From: Streptosporangium roseum DSM 43021
GTDB taxonomy: Bacteria; Actinomycetota; Actinomycetes; Streptosporangiales; Streptosporangiaceae
DNA length: 64,000 nucleotides
NCBI RefSeq assembly: GCF_000024865.1
Contig: NC_013595.1
Span: 8,060,001 to 8,124,000 of the forward strand
Direction: 5' to 3'
Shown here: positions 1-8,285 of the stretch, one piece after another
Layout: every line of letters begins with the position of its first letter
Position numbering within the stretch: the first letter of the stretch is position 1
Notes under the pieces: generated by a model
Told to the model about the DNA's origin: nothing
The model's input: only the letters and a program-made list of their open reading frames with translations
The model's database searches: none
Program-made: the position numbers and the translations under genes

Positions 1-492
1 CTGCTCGCCGGCCAGAACCGGGACCTGGAGGAGGTGTGCGACCTCACGATCGGCGCGCAGCGTCCGGGACACGAGCGCGACGACATCGCGCTCCTGCTGG
101 CCAGGGTGCGCGAGCTGAACGAGGACGACATCGTCGAGATCGCCCTCCCGTCGGACCCCCGCTCCGCCTCCAAGGCGCGCCGCTTCATCCGGGCCACGCT
201 GACCGAGTGGCGGCTGGACCCGATCGCCGACGCCACCGAGCTCATGATCAGCGAGCTGGTCACCAACGCCATCAAGCACGGCTCGGGCACGGTCGGGCTG
301 CGCCTGCTGCGCGGTCCCACGCTGGTGTGCGAGGTGACCGACCGCTCCCTCGCGATGCCGGTCATGCGCGAGGCCGGCAGCGGAGACGACACCGGCCGCG
401 GGCTGCATCTCATCAACTGGCTCGCGCATCGGTGGGGCTCCCGGCTGACGCCCAAGGGCAAGGTCGTCTGGGTGGAGCAGAGCCTGCCGTGA
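1..492 (+). CDS. SpoIIE-type phosphatase / HATPase regulator, C-terminal part
   Basis: The reading frame is open from base 1, so the gene starts before the window. The first ~36 residues look like the end of a PP2C/SpoIIE phosphatase domain (DDIALLLARV). They are followed by a HATPase_c domain of the anti-sigma-factor kinase type, with the N-box SELVTNAIKHG and a glycine-rich DDTGRGLHLI segment. Proteins with this order are common in filamentous actinomycetes, where they control anti-sigma/anti-anti-sigma switches, often with PAS or GAF sensors at the N-terminus. The sensor part is not visible here. The domain call is secure; the signal and the partner are unknown. Confidence 0.85.
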   Translation: MLAGQNRDLEEVCDLTIGAQRPGHERDDIALLLARVRELNEDDIVEIALPSDPRSASKARRFIRATLTEWRLDPIADATELMISELVTNAIKHGSGTVGLRLLRGPTLVCEVTDRSLAMPVMREAGSGDDTGRGLHLINWLAHRWGSRLTPKGKVVWVEQSLP

Positions 493-654
493 GGCCCGGA
501 AGCCCGGGGCGCGAGGCCAGGAGAAGGCCTCGCGCCCAGGGCGGGGAAGAGCCGGGCCGCGCAACCAAGGACCTGGTCGGACCGCCGCTGCCACCGCGCG
601 TGCTGCCCGGCGCGGCGTCCGCTGATCGGCCGGAGCCGGTGGCCCAGGCCGTCC

Positions 655-1317
655 TCACACCGGGCGGATGAGCCGGGCCTCGTAGGCGAAGACCACGGCC
701 TGCACTCGGTCGCGCAGCTCCAGCTTCAGCAGGATCCGGCCCAGATGCGTCTTCACCGTGGCCTCCGCGAGGTGCAGGCCGGCGGCGATCTCGGTGTTGG
801 ACAGGCCGCGGGCCACCTCGATGAGCACCTCTCGCTCGCGTGGGGTGAGCCGTTGCAGCCGCTCGGCGCTCGCCGGGGCGCCGCCGGTGGGAAGCTGGTG
901 GGCGAAGTTCTCCAGCAGGCGGCGGGTGATCCGCGGAGAGACCGCCGCGTCGCCCGCGGCGACGTTCCGGATCGCCGCGAGCAGTTCCTCAGGCAGGGCG
1001 TTCTTGAGGAGAAAGCCGGATGCCCCGGCCTTCAGACCGGCGAAGGCGTACTCGTCGAGGTCGAAGGTGGTGAGGATGAGGACCCGGGTCTGCCGGCACG
1101 TCCGGACGATCCGGCCGGTCGCCTCTATTCCGTCGGTGCCGGGCATGCGTACGTCCATCAGGACGACGTCGGGACGGAACCGTCGTGCGAGCCGCACGGC
1201 TTCCATGCCGTCCCCGGCCTCGCCGACCACTTCCATGTCCGGCTGCGCTTCGAGGACCATGGTGAACGCCATGCGGAGCAGCGGTTCGTCGTCGGCGAGC
1301 AGGATGCGGATCGTCAC
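655..1317 (-). CDS. NarL/LuxR-family response regulator
   Basis: This 220-residue protein has a receiver domain (acidic pair D9/D10, phospho-acceptor D55 in VVLMDVRMPG, conserved K105 in GFLLKNALPE). A LuxR helix-turn-helix follows at about residues 155-215 (LTPREREVLIEVARGLSNTEIA). The GTG start overlaps the stop of the upstream sensor kinase gene by four bases (GTGA), so the two are translationally coupled and form a cognate two-component pair. The stimulus is not evident. All phosphorylation residues are present, so it should be a conventional DNA-binding output regulator. Confidence 0.95.
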   Translation of the reverse strand: MTIRILLADDEPLLRMAFTMVLEAQPDMEVVGEAGDGMEAVRLARRFRPDVVLMDVRMPGTDGIEATGRIVRTCRQTRVLILTTFDLDEYAFAGLKAGASGFLLKNALPEELLAAIRNVAAGDAAVSPRITRRLLENFAHQLPTGGAPASAERLQRLTPREREVLIEVARGLSNTEIAAGLHLAEATVKTHLGRILLKLELRDRVQAVVFAYEARLIRPV

Positions 1318-2567
1318 GCGGCCTCGCCCCCGGCCGGGCAGAGGTTGAGGGTGGCCGAGACCTGCCAGCCGCTGCCCGGAAGGGGGCCGGCGTCCAGTGT
1401 CCCGCCGTACGCGGCGGCACGTTCGCGCATGCCGGGGATGCCGTGTCCGGAGCATGGGCCGGGTGCCCGTGCGGTGCGGCCGTCGTCGGTGACGTCGACG
1501 GTGACGGCCTCGGACGAGCAGCGCACCCGGACCTCGGCGCGCGTGCCGGGCGGCGTGTGCTTGAGGGCGTTGGTCAGGGCTTCCTGCGCCAGGCGATAGA
1601 CGGTGAGTTGCGCGGCGGCGGGGATGGAGACGGGATCGCCCTCCAGGTCGAGGCTGGTCGGCAGCCCGGCTGCGCGCATCTGGCCGGCGAGGGACTCCAG
1701 CTGCGCGATGCCGGGCATCGGATGGCGCAGCGCGTCCGGTCCGTCGACCCGCAGGACGCCGAGGGAGCGCCGCATGTCGGTGAGGGCCTGCCTGCCGGTG
1801 CCGGAGATCTGCCGCATGGCGGTGGTCGCCCTGTCGGGGGAGCGGGTCTGCGCGAAGACCGCGCCGTCGGCGAGCGCGACCATGACGGACAGGTTGTGGG
1901 TGACGATGTCGTGCATCTCCCGGGCGATACGGGCCCGTTCGTCTGCCACCGCCAGCCGGGCCCGCTGGTCGCGTTCGCGCTCCAGGCGGACCGCGCGGTC
2001 CTCCAGGGACGCGAGGTGGGCACGCCTCATCCGCGTGTTCGTACCGGTGACGGCGATGGCGACGGCCACAGCGGTCAGGAAGACGGCTGAGCTGAGGAAT
2101 CTCCCGTCGGGTGCCGCCCAGCGGGCGGAGGCCAGCAGGATGCCGGTTTCGAGGACGGCCGCGGCCATGAGCGTGCGGCGCCAGGTGGAGCGCGCGGCCA
2201 CCGTGTACAGGGCCACCAGCAGCGCCACGTCGGTCAGCAGCTGGACGCCGATGAGCCACTGGACGGACGCGACGACGGCCACCGCGCAGAACACCGCCAG
2301 GGGCGCGCGGCGCCGCCACACCAGGGGCAGCGACAGGGCCGCCTGGAGGATCAGGGCTCCGGGAGGGTCCTGGTAGACCTTGCCGTTGAGGCCGACGCTC
2401 CCGAAGAAGATCGCGGCCGCCGGTAGAACGTCGAATGCCACCGGGGGGAGCCGGGCACCCGTCCGCAGCAGGGCCCGTACCGGCCGCGCTGTCTGTGCGG
2501 AGGCGAAAGCGGCGTATCTCACGAGCTGCCCGGCCCATTCCGTCCCGGCCACCGGCCCATCGATCAT
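1314..2567 (-). CDS. Membrane sensor histidine kinase (HisKA_3)
   Basis: This protein has about 417 residues from the chosen ATG. The N-terminal half is hydrophobic with several membrane segments. It is followed by a dimerisation helix and the HisKA_3 phospho-acceptor box REMHDIVTHNLSVM (His about residue 219), then a HATPase_c domain with N-box QEALTNALKH and G-box GHGIPGMRER. It is the partner of the response regulator that follows and overlaps it by four bases. The ATG at 2567 is preceded by an AGGA sequence; an in-frame start at 2687 would add 40 Arg/Pro-rich residues that do not look like family sequence. There is no extracellular sensor domain, so sensing probably occurs in or near the membrane. 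Confidence 0.93.
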   Translation of the reverse strand: MIDGPVAGTEWAGQLVRYAAFASAQTARPVRALLRTGARLPPVAFDVLPAAAIFFGSVGLNGKVYQDPPGALILQAALSLPLVWRRRAPLAVFCAVAVVASVQWLIGVQLLTDVALLVALYTVAARSTWRRTLMAAAVLETGILLASARWAAPDGRFLSSAVFLTAVAVAIAVTGTNTRMRRAHLASLEDRAVRLERERDQRARLAVADERARIAREMHDIVTHNLSVMVALADGAVFAQTRSPDRATTAMRQISGTGRQALTDMRRSLGVLRVDGPDALRHPMPGIAQLESLAGQMRAAGLPTSLDLEGDPVSIPAAAQLTVYRLAQEALTNALKHTPPGTRAEVRVRCSSEAVTVDVTDDGRTARAPGPCSGHGIPGMRERAAAYGGTLDAGPLPGSGWQVSATLNLCPAGGEAA

Positions 2568-3127
2568 CACAGGTCCTGTCGCTCCGTACCGTCGTGGCCC
2601 CGGCCGGGGTCGCCGCCGCGCACGGGCGGCGGGCGGGGACCCGGTCCATGGCGCCAACATAGTCGGCTCCGGCCGGCGGACGAACACCTCCGGCCCCGCC
2701 TTTCGGACAGGGAGAAGGCCACGGAACCGACCGGCGGGGCAGGGGTCCTCTTCCCCCCCGGATGACCGGCCGGTTCTCCCCCCGAGATCACCGGAGGGCC
2801 GGGCCGGAGCGCGACCGCCTCAGCCCGCAGTCGTACACGGATGTCCCGGAGGAGGCACCCGCCGCAGTCCCGTCCGGAGGAAAGCGCTGGTCAGAGCCGA
2901 TGCGGTCGGCAGCCCCCGAAAACGCGCGGCGATCACGCACAGGAGCGGAAACCCCGACCGGGGGCTGACGCGCCGGACCGGCCGTGCGGCCTAGTTTCGT
3001 ACCCGTGATGGTGTGGCCCGTGATCTTCACGGGCCGTTCCGGCCGCTGGGAAGCCGCCCGCGCGCCGTGACGTCAGGTCCGGAACCGCCACCGTTCATGT
3101 CCGAGAACAGGGCAAGAGGAGAATCCG
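2568..3127. other. Intergenic region between divergent genes
   Basis: About 560 bases lie between the divergent kinase and hydrolase genes and must hold both promoters. I see a purine-rich ribosome site (aagaggag) just before 3128, but no convincing gene, repeat or clear promoter hexamers. The open frames on either strand here lack start signals and family resemblance. Confidence 0.5.
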
Positions 3128-4726
3128 ATGCGTGGACGAAGGATGACCGTGGCCGGGGCCGTGATGGCGACCCTCGCGGGCACCGCCGTGATCGGCGTGC
3201 AGCCGGCGGCCGGGGCGGCCCGGACGGACGCCGGCGGTCGCAGCCAGGATGACGGGACGACCCGGTTCCAGCGGCAGGGGATCACCTGGCATCGCTGCCA
3301 GACCGCCCCGGACGACGCGATCGGCAAGGAACTGGACGACGCGAAGGCCCAGTGCGCCGAGGTCACCGTGCCGCTGGACTACAGCCGGCCGGGCGGACGG
3401 ACCATCAAGGTCGCGATGTCCCGGCTGAAGGCCACCGATCCCGGGCGCCGGCGGGGGGCGCTGCTGTACAACCCCGGAGGTCCCGGCGTTCCCGCGATGT
3501 ACCTCGCGCTCAAGGTCAAGCAGGTCGCGCCCGCGGTCGCGGCCCGCTACGACCTGATCGGGATGGACCCCCGTTTCGTCGGGCGCAGCACCCCCCTGAA
3601 CTGCAAGTGGCCCACTGTCAGCATCGGCTCCGCCGGATCGGACCGGCGCACCTTCGACCGGAGCGTGGCGCTGGCCAGAGACCTGGCGTCCCGCTGCGCC
3701 GCCCACCGGGACGTGCTGCCCCACGCCTCCACCCGTAACACCGCCCGGGACATGGACGTGATCCGGGCCGCCCTCGGCGAGCCGAAACTGTCCTACCTCG
3801 GCTCCTCCTACGGCACCTACCTGGGCGAGGTCTACCTGCAGCTGTTTCCCCGCCGCGCCGACCGGGTCGTTCTCGACAGCGCCCTGAACCCCGACCTGTT
3901 CGGCCCCGACCTGACACGCACGGCGGGACCGGCCGCGGCCGCGGTCCTGGAGAACTGGGCGGCCTGGGCGGCCCGCCACCACGACCGCCACCGTCTGGGC
4001 GCCACCCCCGCCGAGGTCCTGGCCACAGTCGACCGGATCAACCGGGCCGCCGCCCGCAGCCCGCTGCGGGTCGGCCGCCACCGCGTCGACAGCGGCGTCC
4101 TGCCCCAGCTCCTGTGGAACGTCACCGCCGGCGACGGTGACGAGGCGTATGCCGGATTCGCCGCCGACGTCCAGGTCCTCCGCGACGCCGCCCGCGGCGT
4201 CGCGGTCACCCCCACCCCGGTCCTGGAACAGGTCCTGACCGGCCTGTCGTCCCCGGACGCGGAGGGATCCGCCAGCGTCCAGACCGCGATCCAGTGCGCG
4301 GACCGGGATGCCTCCCGCGACCCCGAGACCTACTACCGCGACATCCAGGCCCACCGCGCCGACGAGCCCCTGTTCGGCCCGCTGACCCGCCACCTCACCC
4401 CCTGCTCGTTCTGGCCGACCACTCCCGCCGAACCGCCCACCCGGGTCCGCAACGACGTCCCGGTCCTGATGGTGGGCGCCACCGGCGACCCGGCAGCCAC
4501 CTACGCGGGGCAGCGGGCCGCGCACCGCGCCCTGACCGGCTCCCGCCTGGTCACCCTGCGCGGCGCCTTCCGCCACACCGTGTACGGGGGACTCTTCTCC
4601 CCCGGGAACGCCTGCGTCGACAGCGCCGTCAACCGCTATCTGATCGACGGCGTCATGCCCGCCGCCGACACCACCTGTTCCGTCATCCCGGCGTCCGTCA
4701 AGGGCGGCCGGGGAGCCGGCCGCTGA
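3128..4726 (+). CDS. Secreted alpha/beta hydrolase, tripeptidyl aminopeptidase family (S33)
   Basis: This 532-residue protein begins with a signal peptide (Arg-rich n-region, hydrophobic core to about residue 30, AGA cleavage region). An alpha/beta-hydrolase fold follows, with oxyanion segment NPGGPG (about 115-120) and nucleophile elbow LGSSYG (Ser227). The probable catalytic Asp is about residue 454 (VGATGDPAATY) and His about 483 (FRHTVYG), in the C-terminal TAP-like domain. Family members cut tripeptides from the N-termini of exported proteins or act on hydrophobic substrates. The ATG is preceded by an aagaggag ribosome site. Its last 29 bases overlap the 3' end of the convergent AI-2E gene. 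Confidence 0.92.
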   Translation: MRGRRMTVAGAVMATLAGTAVIGVQPAAGAARTDAGGRSQDDGTTRFQRQGITWHRCQTAPDDAIGKELDDAKAQCAEVTVPLDYSRPGGRTIKVAMSRLKATDPGRRRGALLYNPGGPGVPAMYLALKVKQVAPAVAARYDLIGMDPRFVGRSTPLNCKWPTVSIGSAGSDRRTFDRSVALARDLASRCAAHRDVLPHASTRNTARDMDVIRAALGEPKLSYLGSSYGTYLGEVYLQLFPRRADRVVLDSALNPDLFGPDLTRTAGPAAAAVLENWAAWAARHHDRHRLGATPAEVLATVDRINRAAARSPLRVGRHRVDSGVLPQLLWNVTAGDGDEAYAGFAADVQVLRDAARGVAVTPTPVLEQVLTGLSSPDAEGSASVQTAIQCADRDASRDPETYYRDIQAHRADEPLFGPLTRHLTPCSFWPTTPAEPPTRVRNDVPVLMVGATGDPAATYAGQRAAHRALTGSRLVTLRGAFRHTVYGGLFSPGNACVDSAVNRYLIDGVMPAADTTCSVIPASVKGGRGAGR

Positions 4727-5762
4727 TCAGCGGGGTGGCCCAGCGGGCCGCGGGGTCGGAGTCGATCAGCAGCGCGCGGGCGAAGGCGCTGAGCGGCACC
4801 GCCAGAATCGCCCCCAGGGCGCCGAGCTCGTAGGCCCACACGAGCAGGGACAGGATGGTGACCGTGGTGGACAGACCGGCCGACTCCCCTACGAACTTGG
4901 GCTGGATCACCGACTGGATGACGAAGTTCAGCACCGAGTAGACGACCACCACGGCGACCATCGTGCTCGGCCCGGAGTCCAGCAGCGCCAGCAGCGCGGG
5001 CGGGATGACCCCGATGACGAACCCGATGTTGGGGATGTAGTTGGTGATGAACGCCAGCAGTCCCCAGAGCAGCGGCAACGGCACGCCCATGATCCACAGG
5101 GCGGCGGTGTCGAGCACCGCCACGATCAGCCCGAAGACCGTGGAGACGATCAGATAGCTGCACGTCCCCCGGGCGAACTCGCTCAGTGCCCCGACCGTGT
5201 GGGGCCGCGAGGTCCGCAGCGACCTGATCGCGTCGTGCGTCACGGTGGCGTCCAGGCTCATCCCGAACAGCAGCAGCGCGATCAGGATGAGGGCCGAGCC
5301 GATGCTGAGCAGCCCGCCCAGGAAACCCTGCACCAGGCCGATGAGCGCGCCGGGGTCGAGCTTGCTCAACGCCGAGTTGACCTGTTCCTGGGTGATGCCG
5401 AGGTGGTCGATGCCCCGGGCGATCGAGGCCAGCAGCCGCTGGTACTGCGCGGCATAGGTGGGCAGCAGGGCCACGAGCTGCGCCGCCGAGACGACCAGCG
5501 AACCGACCAGTGCGACGAGCAGCAGCAGGACGGTGAGAAGCGGGACCGCGACCAGCACCCACGGCCTCGCCCCGCGGCGGCGCAGCCAGACCCGGAGCGG
5601 GCTCACCGCGATGGTGAGGGTGAGCGCCAGGAAGGCCGGGCCGGCGATGTCGGCCACCGCCCTGATCCCGGCCAGCGTCACCACCGCGGCGGCCAGCCCG
5701 AGCAACAGCCTGAAGCCAGTCGACGATCTCGCGGGTCCGGATGCTTCGGCCATGGGTGACAC
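4698..5762 (-). CDS. AI-2E family (TqsA/YdiK-like) membrane transporter
   Basis: This 354-residue polytopic membrane protein matches the AI-2 exporter/UPF0118 family: paired N-terminal membrane helices, a central cytoplasmic or extracellular segment (about 95-150), then a C-terminal core with the family-like stretch FITNYIPNIGFVIGVIPPAL and VIQSVIQPKFVG. Family members export small molecules or act as Na+/H+ antiporters; the substrate cannot be told from sequence. Translation may start at the GTG (5762) or the ATG three codons later (5753). Neither has a good ribosome site, so a leaderless transcript is possible. Confidence 0.9.
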   Translation of the reverse strand: MSPMAEASGPARSSTGFRLLLGLAAAVVTLAGIRAVADIAGPAFLALTLTIAVSPLRVWLRRRGARPWVLVAVPLLTVLLLLVALVGSLVVSAAQLVALLPTYAAQYQRLLASIARGIDHLGITQEQVNSALSKLDPGALIGLVQGFLGGLLSIGSALILIALLLFGMSLDATVTHDAIRSLRTSRPHTVGALSEFARGTCSYLIVSTVFGLIVAVLDTAALWIMGVPLPLLWGLLAFITNYIPNIGFVIGVIPPALLALLDSGPSTMVAVVVVYSVLNFVIQSVIQPKFVGESAGLSTTVTILSLLVWAYELGALGAILAVPLSAFARALLIDSDPAARWATPLISGRLPGRP

Positions 5763-6006
5763 TATGGCGCGACACGCTCACGGAGAGCGCCAACCGCGCC
5801 GCAGCGCCGTCTCCTTCAGCGGACCCGCCTCCCCCTCTTACGCATGAGGGGAATTATGGCGAGATGGCGTGACCGCTCACTGACGTCGCGATGACCGCCG
5901 GATGAACCCCACGGTCGGATGCCGCGCCCCCGGCCGATCATGCCCCACGGGCCCGATGACGGGGTGCCCCTCAGGAGTTACGGTCGAAATGACGACTCGG
6001 GAGGAC

Positions 6007-6579
6007 ATGATGACTATCGACATACGTGAGGCCTACCGACGCACCCTGGATGACTTCGGCGCTCTTGTGCACCGGATCCGGCCGGAACAGTGGGAGAACA
6101 AGACGCCGTGCGTGGACTGGGACGTGCGCGCCCTGGTCAACCACGTGGTCGGGGAGAACCGCTGGGCCCCGGAACTGCTCGCCGGACGGAACGTCGCGGA
6201 CCTCGGCGACGCTCTTGACGGCGACCTGCTCGGCGACGACCCGTTGAAGGCGTTCGACACCTCGGCGGTGGCCGCCGCCCAGGCTGCGGGTGACGAGCGT
6301 TCCCTGACCTGCGTCGTCCACCTGTCGTTCGGCGACGTGCGCGGCGAGGAGTACATCACCGAGCTGTTCGCCGACGCGCTCATCCACACCTGGGACCTGG
6401 CCCGTGCGATCGGCGCCGACGAGCGGCTCGACCCCGAGCTGGTCGAGGCCTGCGCGGCCTGGTTCGCACGGGCGGAGGAGGGTTACCGCCAGGCGGGGGT
6501 GATAGGAGAACAGCAGCCGGTGGCCTCGGGCACCGATTCCCAGACCAGGCTGCTCGCCTCGTGGGGGCGCCGCAGCTAG
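6007..6579 (+). CDS. TIGR03086-type / maleylpyruvate isomerase N-terminal (DinB-like) protein
   Basis: The protein has about 190 residues with the mycothiol-dependent maleylpyruvate isomerase/DinB four-helix fold. It has an N-terminal tract of TIGR03086 style (IREAYRRTLDDF), the segment TPCVDWDVRALVNHVVGE with a candidate metal-ligand His, and a later DALIHTWDLARA with another. Proteins of this type are metal-binding and probably use mycothiol; the substrate is unknown. A gggagga ribosome site immediately precedes twin ATGs at 6007 and 6010. An in-frame ATG at 5989 has a weaker site and would add six residues. The gene ends tail-to-tail with the bL37 gene, overlapping it by four bases. Confidence 0.8.
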   Translation: MMTIDIREAYRRTLDDFGALVHRIRPEQWENKTPCVDWDVRALVNHVVGENRWAPELLAGRNVADLGDALDGDLLGDDPLKAFDTSAVAAAQAAGDERSLTCVVHLSFGDVRGEEYITELFADALIHTWDLARAIGADERLDPELVEACAAWFARAEEGYRQAGVIGEQQPVASGTDSQTRLLASWGRRS

Positions 6580-6653
6580 CGGGCCGTCGGCCTTTTGCCG
6601 TGGTTGGCCTTGCGCTTCCTGCGTGACCGGCTCTTGCGCGCTCGCCTGCCCAT
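6576..6653 (-). CDS. Probable 50S ribosomal protein bL37 (25 residues)
   Basis: This very short open frame encodes 25 residues, almost half Arg/Lys. It begins MGRRARKSRSRR and ends in the KANHGKRP-type motif that I recognise from the actinobacterial large-subunit protein bL37, described in mycobacterial ribosome structures (about 24-25 residues). A ggaagggg ribosome site lies about seven bases before the ATG. Its stop overlaps that of the convergent DinB-like gene (6576-6579). Short length makes homology weak, but composition, length and the C-terminal motif agree. It would bind rRNA in the 50S subunit. Confidence 0.75.
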   Translation of the reverse strand: MGRRARKSRSRRKRKANHGKRPTAR

Positions 6654-6803
6654 GCCGCGCCCCTTCCGTCGGGTCCGGCCTTCACATTCCTCCTCGGACG
6701 CGCGCCGTACAAGACCCGAGGCGTGCCGTACGGGATCCGGGGGGCGAGCCGTGCGGCGGAGGCGGCGGGCACGACGGCCGGCCATGGTTTTAGGCTCCCC
6801 CGC

Positions 6804-7400
6804 ATGAGCGCGAATCTGATGGACCGCTGGCGGTCGCTGGCCGGGCCCGAGGCCGAGAGCCTCGGCCAGGACCTGATCACCCGGTACGGCGAGCCGCACC
6901 GCAGGTATCACACGACCGACCACCTGGAGGCCGTACTGGCCCACATCGACACGCTGGCGGAGCACGCGGCGGCCCCCGACCTCGTACGGCTCGCGGCCTG
7001 GTTCCACGACGCCGTCTACGACCCCCGGCGCGGCGACAACGAGGAACGCAGCGCCCGGCTGGCCGAACGGACGCTGCCCGAGATGGGGCTGCCCGCCGGA
7101 GCGGTGGCCACGGTGGCCCGCCTGGTGCGGCTCACCCGGACGCACGACCCCGCGCCGGACGACGTGGACGGCGCCGTGCTGTGCGACGCCGACCTGGCGA
7201 TCCTGGCCGCCCCGCCCGAGGTCTACGCGGCCTACGCGGCGGCCGTACGCCAGGAGTACTCCTTCGTCCCGGACGACGCCTTCCGTGCCGGCCGGGCGGC
7301 CGTGCTGCGCTCGCTGCTCGACCTGCCGACGATCTTCCGGATCGCCGATCTGGAGGCGGCGGCCAGGGCGAACATCCACGCCGAGCTTGAGCGGCTGTGA
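6804..7400 (+). CDS. HD-domain metal-dependent phosphohydrolase
   Basis: This 198-residue all-helical protein belongs to the predicted HD-superfamily hydrolases. The metal-binding elements are a first His in RRYHTTDHLEAV, the HD pair in WFHDAVYDP, and a later Asp in VLCDADLAIL. The likely chemistry is phosphomonoester or phosphodiester hydrolysis of a small (perhaps nucleotide) substrate, which is not identified. The ATG at 6804 was chosen because the family sequence starts there; the frame stays open upstream without resemblance. It lies 84 bases before the DeoR-galT unit on the same strand and may be transcribed separately. Confidence 0.87.
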   Translation: MSANLMDRWRSLAGPEAESLGQDLITRYGEPHRRYHTTDHLEAVLAHIDTLAEHAAAPDLVRLAAWFHDAVYDPRRGDNEERSARLAERTLPEMGLPAGAVATVARLVRLTRTHDPAPDDVDGAVLCDADLAILAAPPEVYAAYAAAVRQEYSFVPDDAFRAGRAAVLRSLLDLPTIFRIADLEAAARANIHAELERL

Positions 7401-7429
7401 GCCACTATTCACCAGGATCCAACAGCGAT

Positions 7430-7457
7430 CACCCAAATCTCCTGTGATAATTTGGTG
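7430..7457. promoter_or_regulatory. Candidate operator of the DeoR-galT unit
   Basis: An imperfect inverted repeat, cacccaaat - 11 bases - atttggtg, lies 28 bases before the regulator's ATG and overlaps a gataat sequence (7445-7450) that could be the -10 element. DeoR-family repressors usually bind repeats in their own promoters, so autoregulation is a reasonable inference. Confidence 0.4.
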
Positions 7458-7484
7458 GAATCTGTTTGATTAAGGAGTGGGTCA

Positions 7485-8285
7485 ATGCTCGCCCAACAGC
7501 GGCAGCAGGCGATTCTGGAACGGGTGCGCAGCAACGGCGGGGTCAGGGTCGCCGACCTCGTCCGCGAGCTCGGCGTGTCCGACATGACGATCCGCAGGGA
7601 TCTCGAAGTGCTGGCCGAGCGCGGGCTGGTGGAGAAGGTCCACGGCGGGGCCACCGCCGCCGGCCCCGGCTCGACCGAGGAGCCCGGATTCGCCGCCAAG
7701 TCGATGCGCCAGCAACCGGAGAAGGAGGCGATCGCCCAGTACGCCGCCCAGCTCGTCCGGCCCGGCACGGCCATCGCGCTGTCCGCCGGCACCACGACCT
7801 GGACGCTGGCCCACTCCGTGGTCGACGTGCCCGACCTGACCGTGATCACCAACTCGATCCGGATCGCCGACGTCTTCCACCGCTCCCCCCGCGCCGACCG
7901 CACCGTCGTGCTGACCGGTGGCGTCCGGACCCCCTCGGACGCGCTGGTCGGCCCGGTCGCCGTGGCGGCCATCCGCGGGCTTCACGTGGACACCCTGTTC
8001 CTCGGCGTGCACGGGATGGACGCCCGCGCCGGGTTCACCACTCCGAACCTGCTGGAGGCGGAGACCAACCGCGAGCTGGTCGCCTCCGCGCACCGCCTGG
8101 TGGTGCCCGCCGATCACACCAAGTGGGGGACGGTCGGGATCAGCACGATCGCCGAGCTGTCCCAGGCCCACGTCGTGATCACCGACTCCGGCATGCCGGA
8201 CGAGGCCCGCGACGAGCTCACCGCCCAGGTCGGCGAGCTGATCGTCGCCGAGGCGCGGCCGGAGAGCGCGGTGCTGAGCCGATGA
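7485..8285 (+). CDS. DeoR/GlpR-family transcriptional regulator
   Basis: This 266-residue protein has an N-terminal winged helix-turn-helix with the classical DeoR signature (about residues 6-57: VADLVRELGVSDMTIRRDLE, then LAERGLVEKVHGGA). A sugar-phosphate-isomerase-like effector domain follows from about residue 75, with ALSAGTTTW as the probable ligand loop. The gene has a good ribosome site (aaggag, 7472-7477). Its stop overlaps the galT start by four bases (ATGA), so the two are co-translated. It most likely represses galactose utilisation and responds to a phosphorylated sugar. Confidence 0.93.
   Translation: MLAQQRQQAILERVRSNGGVRVADLVRELGVSDMTIRRDLEVLAERGLVEKVHGGATAAGPGSTEEPGFAAKSMRQQPEKEAIAQYAAQLVRPGTAIALSAGTTTWTLAHSVVDVPDLTVITNSIRIADVFHRSPRADRTVVLTGGVRTPSDALVGPVAVAAIRGLHVDTLFLGVHGMDARAGFTTPNLLEAETNRELVASAHRLVVPADHTKWGTVGISTIAELSQAHVVITDSGMPDEARDELTAQVGELIVAEARPESAVLSR

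Noticed and set aside
655..2649. A long minus-strand frame that includes the response regulator
   Set aside because: Only its last 220 codons have family sequence; the rest is the wrong frame of the histidine kinase gene.
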